A stretch of 64,000 bases of DNA from Alentia gelatinosa (lineage: Eukaryota > Annelida > Polychaeta > Phyllodocida > Polynoidae). How positions within the stretch are numbered: position 1 is the first letter of the stretch; every line of letters starts with the position of its first letter. The DNA is taken from the NCBI GenBank assembly GCA_950022655.1, contig OX465584.1, forward strand, positions 45,118,723 through 45,182,722, written 5' to 3'. Both the position numbers and the translations under genes were made by a program. This document shows, piece by piece, positions 36,822-46,604 of the stretch. Under the pieces are notes generated by a model. It searched no databases, was not told where the DNA came from, and saw only the letters and a list, made by a program, of their open reading frames with translations.

Positions 36822-37781
36822 TGGCGGACGTCTCCCTCGACTCGTTGCAGTAATGGCCTGTATAATCGCGCAAAAGCACACGAAAATACGGAAATATATA
36901 CAGATCAACGCCTAGAACAGTGATGATTCATTCAATATATATAAAAACAAGGATATTATCACCTAAGAATAGCCCTACATGAAGAAACGCCCCACACATG
37001 TATTCTCCGAGTCATCTGGTGACTTCCGGTTTAAAATACCCTCCAATTTATGCAAATTTCCCTGACAACGGAGATAGTCCGCCATATTGCTGGTGACCAC
37101 AAAGCGCTGTCATAGTGTAAAATGGTGAAAAAATATTGTTTCCGACATTCTTATGTACAATCTGTACATGTAATCGCTTAAATAGGATTAGATACAATAT
37201 CTAGACATGATTTGAACGTGCCAACTTCGAGAAAAACGTTTGTTTCGATGATTTGTTGACATTGCATCAACAGTCTAAACTGGGGCCATAACATTACCAT
37301 TTGTTCTGAAATTATCAGGGAAGTCTGATTTTACCATGAGAAATGGCTCAGAAATACTTTAAACATCTTCACACCTTAGGTAGTATTAAAATGAACGTCA
37401 GAATGGTGCAATAAGCTTAACATTACGGAGGTGCTTCTCCAAGATGGCCGTCAACGTGCCTAGAGGCGGGTTCGTAGCGCCACCTTCTTCCAGGTTGACT
37501 CGACGAATACACTTGAATTCGGACTTAAAGTTACTCTATGACGTCATTACTACCGTTCACTCTCCCAGCAGATCCTTCGTCATGCTTGCGCTTACTTTAA
37601 TCTCTGCTACAACCTCTGCTATCACTCTCCATAACGACGTTCTGACGTCATCACGGAGGCGCCAGTAAGCGGATCACCAGTGAACTATTGATCAAGGTGA
37701 ATGTTCGGACATTCACAGTGCCTTACTGTAGGGAGACACCATGAAACACTGAGTTGCAAAATGATGTTTTCAATGATCTCT

Positions 37782-37950
37782 CGGTATATAGTAATAAAAA
37801 GACATAGTGAGTGTGGCCGAATTCCATCTGTTCCTCGATATTTTGGTCAGAAATACTCACCTCAGTCTTCGACTTCGGTGAGTATTTTTGACCAAAATAT
37901 CTCTGAACAGATTCCATTCCGCCACACTAACCATGTCTTTCTATATACCA
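37782..37950 (-). repeat. G.A-type long hairpin, minus orientation
   Basis: The arms pair over about 75 nt. On the minus strand the tip is GTC-GAA-GAC (loop 37868-37870). Tandem G.A pairs lie next to it (37875-37876 with 37862-37863), and an A.G/G.A/A.G triple lies 27 nt further out (37902-37904 with 37834-37836). A GGA/GGA mismatch block lies near 37913-37915. The outer G.A site is not preserved. The minus-strand 5' end reads TATATAG, as in the 45.3-kb hairpin. Confidence 0.75.
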
Positions 37951-38049
37951 CATATATAGCCATATATCAGGATTTATTATATCTTTATCGCTCAAATGAA
38001 TTCCGCTATACCAGCTAACTTCTGTTTGGTACTCTCCAATTTATCCTAT

Positions 38050-38830
38050 AATGACAAACCCCTTAACCAGGTTGACTTTTCATATTTTGCACTACGGTGT
38101 TTGTATTTTATAAATTTAATCTTGTTATCCTGTCTTGTTTTCCTGATTGTCTCGTCCAGAAGTAGTCGGTTTTTAGATACGCACAGTATACCCCGCATAT
38201 CACCCCGCAAAACACCCGCATTGCACTATTTTGCAGCCTTTCTACTTTGTCTATTTCCTTCCCGTTACTCCCATCTATTATATAACGACAGTATTCGACT
38301 AGTGGTCTGATTACTGTGCAATAAATATTTAAGGTACATATTCACAGTAACCCCTAGGTAACAATATGATTCTTTACAATAAAATACCATATTTCCACAC
38401 TCGATCGTCCCACTTGGGAGATACCGAGATTTATTCTGCGATGAATACCAACAGGTTTTGGTTTTACTCTCATTCATTGCTAACCCATTCCTCCTACTCC
38501 ACTCTACAAGTCTCATTAAGTCTCTTTTCATCAACTCTTTAGCTTCATGTGGGTCATCATGAGTTCCATAAACCACCAGGTCGTCCGCATTTTGTATGGC
38601 TTTAAAAGATTCTAAGTTATCGCACATATCATTCACAAAAATTAAAAATAATAGCGGCCCCATGACTGAGCACTGGGGTACGCCGAATTTGATGCCGACA
38701 CCTTGTTATTTATCTTAATACGTTGAGATCTACCTTTTATCCAATAAACAAGATTCCGGGGAGCATCTACATTTTTACTTATTTTTTTCCAGGAGTAATT
38801 CATGTGAAACCGTATCAAACATATCACGTG
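38050..38830 (-). pseudogene. non-LTR (Jockey/CR1-like) reverse transcriptase fragment
   Basis: Minus-strand motifs in RT order are FDTVSHELLLEK (palm motif A, about 38810), FGVPQCSVMGPLLFLIFVND (motif B, about 38690-38630), NADDLVVYG where the catalytic box would read YADD (about 38590), then the thumb, and IRPLVEYC and KIDKVERLQN-type text near 38310-38230 in another frame. Tyr in the catalytic box is replaced by Asn and several frameshifts are present, so the copy is dead. No ORF1, endonuclease or 3' tail is recognised. Confidence 0.75.
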
Positions 38831-39375
38831 ATAGCAGGGTCCCCCACAATAATGACGACAAAAAAATGCGGTCTATGGCGAACTATCTTTCAAATAAAAC
38901 ATCACATTGTATCTATTAACCGGAGCAGCCCACTGGGAGACCATATGATCCCCTATGACAGAATGGCCGGCCGGGCCTGTATTCATGGGAAGCGGAAATG
39001 TCACGAAATGTTTCCGGCTTGCGCTAATGGAAGAATCACAAAAAGGCGTTACCCAACGGAGGGCCATTCTGCCCTTTGCTGAGAATACCACTCCGGGCAT
39101 TATTCCAGTTTTCATTCTAATTCCAATCTCGTGTAATGTGCACCATGTTGATAAGCAATATGAATACGTGGAAGGGAGAAGGAAAGAAAAGATTATTCAA
39201 ATAAATAAGAAGAAGCACAGAAGATTTGCTTAATATACAAGGAGAGTAATGTATACCTGAAAACGTTGTTATATATATGTGTGCATACATGAAACAGCAA
39301 AACAGTTAAGTTGCCAAAATCACAACCCAAAATAATGCTTTAACCTATTCTTTTCTCTGAGTTGACCTTAAGCAA

Positions 39376-39430
39376 TATACTCGTAATCGCTCGGATATTA
39401 CTACGCGCCAACTCCTCGAGGAATACGGCC
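39376..39430 (-). repeat. family-2 hairpin arm fragment
   Basis: CTCGTAATCGCTCGGATATT and TACTACGCGCCAAC match one arm and the tip of the 4.8-kb hairpin, ending with ACGGCCAC. The other arm and the module are missing. Confidence 0.6.
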
Positions 39431-39504
39431 ACAAGGATCCGAATCCAGTTAAATTTGTGTATTTCTTTCTGTCCCCTCTCCTCTTCTTACTTTTTAAATT
39501 TCTC

Positions 39505-39583
39505 CCTACCTACCTACCTACCTACCTACCTACCTACCCACCCACCTACCTACCTAACTACCTAACTACCTAACTACTTACCT
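39505..39583. repeat. (CTAC)n microsatellite
   Basis: CTAC tetranucleotide run, becoming CTAA/CTAC mixed at the right end. Confidence 0.95.
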
Positions 39584-40479
39584 CTGTCTTGCTCCTTCTC
39601 TTCCTCTCCATCTTTACCCCTCTCGCCCCGCCTCACCCTCTCACCCGCCCTCCCTACCTCTCTATCTCTTTATTCAGGTCGTCAGAACCACACCCACAAG
39701 GCCACCAGATGTTCTGGTCATTACCATTCTTTTTGTTCACGAGTCGATCGAAAGCACCATAGTAAAATATAACAGCTGCCAAACCAAATAAACGGTCGTC
39801 AGAGAAACAACGAAATGGAAACGGCAGACCGTGTGACTTTCAGTCACATGGATTATCCCTTCAAGTTGTCATATCCACACTCTAGAACTGGTGGGGTTGG
39901 GATGAGAGGAAAGGGGGGGGGGGGGGAGAGTTAGGAGCTGACTGGTAAGGGGAATAATGCAGGAAGGTATAGGCTATAGGGCGTAAATTTGATTGAATGA
40001 AAAAGTAGATAATGATACTGTAGGAGAGTACTGATGAAGATAGAGTGGTAGAGTGAAAACTATATTAGCAAGTTTTCTGGAACTGATATGTTATGTTCAT
40101 ATTTAAGATATTTCTCATGACTATTCGTGACAATTGCGAATTCCTATATCAGGCCAATATTCGTGAGCGTAAATTGTTTAGATGTCTCCGTTTAACAGAG
40201 CAGAAGTGGATATCGAATTGGTTGAGAGAATGGGACCACGGTTTGTGATAAAGTAGATGTAGATAGACAGTTGGAAGGTTGATGCAATTTAAGTGTAAAT
40301 ATACAGGCTATATATTGTGTTACACAATATATATTGTGTTATATATTGTGTTACTAATTTGGTCCTATATAGCCGGAGATATATGCGATGCAAATATGTT
40401 AACACACTCGAGCCGTTCAAACTGATGAAGGTGACAACCCTGAGTAAAACTACTCAGTGAGGTTATAAGCAATAATCAA

Positions 40480-40625
40480 TGTTTTTTGGACAGGCAGTCG
40501 TAAACCACGAGAGGTTGACGCGTAGTAATACACGAGCCCCAGCAAAGGTATTGTGATGTCAACCTCGAGTGGTTTAAAGAGCCGCTTGTCTACAAAACCT
40601 TAGTTTGATGTATTTCTCATTCATC
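40480..40625 (+). mobile_element. G.A-hairpin element, family 2 (diverged)
   Basis: AAACCACGAGAGGTTGAC pairs with GTCAACCTCGAGTGGTTT, with a perfect tandem G.A at 40509-40510/40567-40568. Near the tip, 25 nt further in, the site is reduced to G.A plus A.A (40534-40535/40544-40545). The downstream TACAAAACC...TGTATTTCTCATTC (about 40591-40625) is a worn form of the family-2 junction. No module end is recognisable. Confidence 0.7.
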
Positions 40626-40729
40626 TTTTCCAATGAATTAAACATAGCTTTTGCCTTATTAAAGGGTATATCAATGGGGACTATTTTTTGCACTATAGCA
40701 CAAAGGGACTTTTTTCCGTATACAATGAT

Positions 40730-40965
40730 TTTGAATGGCCGTAATCTCCGAGTCATTAACGCGCAGTGATATCCGACAGTGAGGATATTACATCGTCAAC
40801 CCCACAGAGATTGCGGCCACTTGTACACAAAACCAGAAATTATTGTATTTATTACCCACCTACATGATTAGTAACAAGTCGACTGCAGTATGTAGGCCTG
40901 GCTCCAGATAATTCCATAACGCCACAGTACTCTCAAGCATGGTGGTAATTTAGTGTAGCCATACT
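40730..40965 (+). mobile_element. family-2 hairpin element, partial module
   Basis: The hairpin GGCCGTAATCTC...GAGATTGCGGCC (40737-40818) is followed by ACACAAAACCAG and TTATTACCCACC (from 40849). The CCAG adenine (40835) is 14 nt before the module. Module similarity fades at about 40965. Confidence 0.7.
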
Positions 40966-41368
40966 TTCTCTGGGCCTTGATTTCCCTATTCCTATATACT
41001 TCCACCATTATCGAGTAACTGCAACCGCTTCGCTTACGTCCTGACGGTTTCTCGCCGGTTTCGCAGCAAAAACGTCGCGGTGACGTCACAGCTGCACCGA
41101 TATAAGATTTTTACATTTTGCAGGCTTCGCAATCGTGGCAATTGCAATCGTGGCGATTGCAATCTCAACGATTCTTCCTATTCCACTCTTATCATGCCTT
41201 GATCTACTGAATAAGGGGGAAGGCCATCTTTAGACTTCGGCCTGAGATAAAAACTTCAGCCTGGGACGAAAACGTCAGCCTTGGTACATAACTCATAATT
41301 ACTGAACCCCTAGCAGCAGTATGTTCTATATTCTCTTTTCATTAGCATCATCATAAGTAATATCACCA

Positions 41369-41433
41369 TGGAAGATGGCAAGCAAGGCGTCCAGTCGCCA
41401 CGAAAGATGAACATGGAAGATGAAATTCGCAGG
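41369..41433 (+). CDS. candidate first coding exon
   Basis: A strong start context (CACCATGG) opens a 65-nt frame coding MEDGKQGVQSPRKMNMEDEI that ends at a good donor (CGCAG|GTAATC). A possible next exon after CTCATCACAG (41492) reads VSAISGQAADQRAANADRAS, but its phase does not join this exon, so the model is incomplete. No family is recognised; it could be chance or part of a mobile element. Confidence 0.25.
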
Positions 41434-42688
41434 TAATCACAAGAACAGAGAGTAGTGGAGAGTTACCTAAGCGTGCCTGTGTCTCATCACAGATGTGTCA
41501 GCCATATCCGGCCAAGCTGCCGATCAGAGAGCTGCTAATGCAGACAGGGCATCTTCACAGGGCTTTCTTTTTTGTCTCGACCTTCAGAATCTGTGTCTAC
41601 TCTCTTCTAGAACTCAGTACCAAATGTACCATGTAAAAGGTGGAAATCGTACTCCGAAGTTGGATATGAATTCTACGCCTCTACTAGAAAATAAATTGAT
41701 AGGTAAAAATACTAGTGTTTATCTTTAAAAAGGAAAGAAAACAATGCAGGTTATATTAGAACTGTATTGGAAAATAGCTTTCACTTAGAAAATAGACTGT
41801 ATGGAGGGCAGATCCCGCAATACGAAACCATGATTATGGTAGAACAGTCGACCCAGATAAAAGAAATGGATTAAATGTCATTTTGGTGTATAGGTTGGTG
41901 TAGGGGTTGGAGATGGTATTGGTGGTTGTAGGTGGCTGTGGGTGTTGACACGAACACACTCATCAGCCAACACTAACACCCACACATGATCTCTAACGTT
42001 AACTTCCTAAGATGACGGTCTTCTAGACTGCAATTACTGAAAGCCAGAACAGAACGAGACCTAATCACTGAGTGAAGACCTCAGAAAAACAATAAAAGCT
42101 TTGGAGGATCATCTCCCAGCCACCCTCCCACCCCATCAGTAAAGGACAGCGTCGACTCGTCAGGGAGGGTCCTTAGGGAATGACAGAGTAGCTTCTCTTT
42201 AGTAGGAGGCCTTTCAGCCATAGAACATGAGATAGTTGCACTCGGCTGCCAATATTGCCGCCACCTGATAGCTATGCTAGCGCTTGCTGCCGCTTGTAAT
42301 AGAAAGTGCGCAATCAGCAAGCAGTTGGCGGGAAGGGGCCGGGCCGTTGTCCTGCGTCAGTTCCCCAGGGGGCAAGCTCAAAGATTCCAGTAGCGTGTAG
42401 TATCGTATGAATACCATACTCACGACAGTGATTATAAAATATCCACCTATACTTATTCAGTTGGCTTTTTATGCCGGTTGCTTCAAGACTCATTGATGTA
42501 GGCCTAATAAGATGGATGACGGTTGGATCAACACCTCTTTCCTTCACCAGAGAACCTATACAGGACAGATTGATGAACATGATTTTAAATGTTGCCACCT
42601 GCTAAAATGAAGAAAGGTATTGCCCCCCACTTACATTCCCTGTATATTTCATCTTTCTATGGCACACCTCTAATCAGTCTAGGTGTGT

Positions 42689-43729
42689 ATTTCAGTAGTG
42701 ACGATCGTAATTAGCGACCGTTTGAAAGGCAAAGTGTTTTTAGACATGACAATAGTTAGGGATCTCAGCTAACTGCTGAGATGTGGCCGATCTGCTGGAT
42801 TTGGGTGTCTCTCAGTTGTGACGATCGATAATGATCTCAGGTATGAATGATCGCCCAAAGAGTCACAACGATAGATCATTCAATACTTGTCATAACTTAT
42901 CTTTTCAGATATTAAAACTTATTCAAATTAGAAAATATTTGGAGCGAAGGGAACTTATAATCTGACATACCTATCTCCCAAATTACATAAATTTCTTGTG
43001 GTTATTTTGACTGTTAGAAATATTTGTCTGAAAATCTGAAAAATGCAGGCACTGCACCACTGCACGAAAAGCCTACTAGTAATGCTCGATTTTATTTGAG
43101 CAAGATAGGGTCAAGGTCACTTGATATTTAACAACACCCCCATTCAATAGAAAATTATGAAATCTTAGTGTAGGATGAGATGGACATGGACAATTCTTCG
43201 CTGTAGATATGGTTTAATTAGAATAAGTGTAAGGCCTGGCGTCCACCTACTAGGATAGAAATTTAGACCTACCGATATGGCACCAATACAAAAAGCAAAT
43301 ATCGGAGACATATCGGGAAGGTGCAAAATCGTATACATATGTCTAGACATGCCGATCCACCACGCATTGTATGGGGTTTTAATAGGTGTCTAATCGCAGA
43401 AACGTGGTCAATTGCCCCGATATAAGGTGACCTTCTGACGCGATTTTGATTTTTTATCGGGAGGTGTATTATAGAGCATATCGGAGCCATATCGTACTAG
43501 GTGGACGCCGGGCCTAAGTGTTTCAAATCAATCATTTCTGATTGCAGAATCTTGTACCTTGCACAAATGATCACTATTGATCTCAGATAGCAACCGTTAT
43601 AGCGGTGATCACCTGTAGCGTGCTGCGCCCAAGTCTGAAAAACACTTCCCGCCATTGATCGCCCAGACGGTTTCACGATCGCTCTCTGATCTTGGGTAAT
43701 CTCAGCTAGCGACCATCACTACTGAATAA
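42689..43729. mobile_element. TIR element with a nested MITE
   Basis: The left end TTCAGTAGTGACGATCG (about 42691) and right end CGACCATCACTACTGAA (about 43709-43725) are inverted copies, each next to TA. The interior has repeated GATC-rich patches and no coding capacity. The MITE at 43233-43514 sits inside, so the original element was about 750 bp. A TA duplication would suit a mariner/Tc1-like relative, but I cannot prove the class. Confidence 0.6.
43233..43514 (+). mobile_element. PIF/Harbinger-type MITE, copy 2
   Basis: 282 bp with the same TIRs and interior as copies 1 and 3, and a perfect TAA target duplication (43230-43232 and 43515-43517). It inserted into an older TIR element. Confidence 0.88.
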
Positions 43730-43734
43730 CTTCC

Positions 43735-45240
43735 CAGGGCTGTACCTTGTTTTAATCATCAGTATTACTTACGAAATATTTCAATGTTATATCAATCTTT
43801 TATTAGCAAATCAGGTTAAAGTCAGTATATCTATTAGAAGAAAAATTGCATAATCTTTTATAAAGCTTGTTCGACATTTCTGTGATTTTCATATTTCGTA
43901 AGTGATGGAAATGGAAAATCAAGTGAAAGAACTGTCTTCAATAAGATGACGTGAGATTTCCCTGTCGCCTCTTAGGTTTGTATATGCTACCAGGCAGGCA
44001 GGCATCACTGAAGATGGCCTTCTCTAACGTCAACATGAAACTTAGCTTAAAATCAAATCGGTCAAGGGGAAAGTCCTTCTCTGGCCCAACAGGAAATAGC
44101 TGATGATGAGGTTCAACGAAAAACCATTTCATTTGCTACCATCTTTCTCACAAGATAGTACATGTGACTATATGATGACTGATCCGGATTACAGACGATT
44201 CAATAGATAGATCTAGTGGTATCACATTATTGCTATACATATTTTCCGTTATTGTGATTATTTTCCTTTTTCGATTACATGTACAAAAACGAATCCACTA
44301 GAATAAGATACCAATATTATCCAATGTTTTTTGTTTGATTATTACTTTGTGAGTCTCAAGCTACATAGGAATAGATTTGGCAATCCCAGCAATATACCAA
44401 ATAATGTTCTCATCAGATCCGATTGTATTAGATCCATCAGGCCTAATACGTTCGACATGCCATATGAAGAAATATAGGAAGTTCCTAAATACAAAGTCTT
44501 CTCCGATAATTATATCATAATCCTTGTGCCTGTTAACATTTAACATTTACATTCTTTGGAAGACATAAATAAGACGACATACCACAGATAGGTGCTAGTG
44601 GTCGTATTTCAGTTATCAGCTCACCGTTGATATGGAAACCTTAGTGATGAACGTGTGAATATTGGAATATATCTAATTGACTGTTCATGTTAAGGATATA
44701 AATAATCTTTGTCGTGAATGTGACAAATGAGATGGGTCACCCTGAGAATAGACTTAATATATCTAGAAACGTGCAAAGAATGCATTTGATTATCGCAACG
44801 GAGAAAGGGAATGTCGTGTTGATGAATTTAGGCAAGTAACAAGAACGCAACAGAGAGTGTTTTGAGAATATTTTAGCGGTTGCCAGTTATTCACCCAGGC
44901 CAATACTTAAATACGATCGTCTAGATAATACCTCGCAATTAAGTGCCATCCTACGGATAAGATTAGACTAGTAGGTCAGTCTGTTGAGTTACAGATCGGC
45001 TCGGCCGATGTCCCTATTCACAACGGTGACAGAGTTTGCAGCTATAAAAAGTGCTATTATTCAGCATACATGGTTCATCCAGGAGAGCCAAAGCTCAATC
45101 CCATGTACTATGTACCGTGCATAATGATAGGCGGTGACTAACAAGAATATCAGGGGATTTGGTCTAGCACACCGGAGTTATTGGTCAGTCTGATTCACCG
45201 AGACAGTGTAGAACGTTGTACAAGTAAAGCCTATTAGACT
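43735..45240. other. intergenic, nothing recognised
   Basis: No supported gene, RNA or repeat. Confidence 0.4.
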
Positions 45241-45394
45241 TATATAGAACTGCATCGAGAATCGTATAAATACACAGTACTCCACGAGTTTGGATGAGCC
45301 GCAATCGTCATCGAGGCGAAGCCGAGTGACGATTACAGCCCAACCAAACGAGTGGAGTATTTTGTATTTTACGATTCGAGTGCGGTTCTGGGTT
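45241..45394 (+). mobile_element. G.A-type long hairpin with three intact G.A sites
   Basis: This is the cleanest example. Tandem G.A/A.G pairs lie at 45257-45258 with 45378-45379, 45286-45287 with 45350-45351, and 45313-45314 with 45324-45325, each in a Py-GA-Pu context. The tip is GGC-GAA-GCC (loop 45318-45320). The left end is TATA at 45241, 16 nt before the outer site; a TTAT lies about 14 nt after the right outer site. The TTATCCTACC module is absent here, so this may be a third subfamily or a solo hairpin. Confidence 0.85.
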
Positions 45395-46520
45395 ATTAAA
45401 CTTTGAATTAATTTCTATGATACCACATCAGCGGCCCATGGTTCACTCCGGCTCGGCTCCCGGTGGCTCTCTTTGATCTTATCCCGGGTAATTTACGAGG
45501 TTATAAAAGGAGGAGGTGTGATCGGGAATGGTGTAGATGTCAATGTCTTATAGGTATAAGACACCGAAATTTTATTCCCGACTCTCACCGAGCTGATGGT
45601 CGGGATGAATCGGGAGCAAATTCCGGTGTCTCATAGGCTTTAGACATAGACCCAACGACTGTGCCCGATTCTACCTTTGATCGACGGATCCGTGACATTC
45701 GGGTCAATGTATGTACTTCATCGACCCAATTTTATTACTTTTCCCGTCGCGGCGGGCATTATTAATACCATGTCAGATATGACCGACTCTCCCCGACCTT
45801 AAGATTTCGATGAACACACTTTCACCGACTGTTCCGGTTTCAGATTGAAAACATTACAATAAAATTTCCTCTGCCGAAAATCATATATTTTCAGGAAACC
45901 ATATACGTCCTTCGCATTTCAGGGAATCCAGTCTAGTTGTTCCAGAAATGTTAATTCTGAGCAGTTAATTGAGCTGTCTATGAATCGCCTGATGGTCTCG
46001 TTGGGAGTATAGTTTTAATTTGAAATGGAAGACCGGGATATAGTAATGTTTTGCCTGGACATGACTTGACATAACTTAAAACTCCCCCTTCACCATAGCA
46101 TACACTATTGTCATCTGTTGACTGTATGTAAACTTACATTAGACATGATTTTAATCATTGGACCATGTCATTTCAGAGTGACTGCCGGGGACGGCCTGCA
46201 GTGGGAGAAGAGCTTAGCGCTCACGGTCTATGGAGCACAACACCTTTTTCAGTGTCAACAAAAGCCTTGTTGATACACAAACAATTTGAATTATTATTAT
46301 CACAAACAATTTTTGTTTCATCAAGTTTATGAATCACATTTTCATCATAAGTAGAGAATTTTTTCATTTATCAGGAAATATTGTATATTATTCAATTGGA
46401 TTAGAAACCAACTATGTGCATTGCCTGTACTACTTGGAATGGGTAGGATACATTTATTTTCTCACGCAAAAATGTGTGACTGTACAAATATGATGCGAAC
46501 GGAATCTACTGAGAAATTCA

Positions 46521-46528
46521 TATAAAAG
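46521..46528 (+). promoter_or_regulatory. TATA box of His-Gly-rich gene 1
   Basis: TATAAAAG lies 84 nt before the ATG at 46605. An initiator-like CTGAGTATCACTTC follows about 25 nt downstream; the paralogue on the other strand has CTGAGTCATCATTTC at the same place. Confidence 0.75.
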
Positions 46529-46604
46529 GGGATGTAGCTGTGGACTGAGTATCACTTCTTCAGGGAAGGAGATCGTCTTGTGGTTGCCAGCAGAACACCT
46601 CAAA

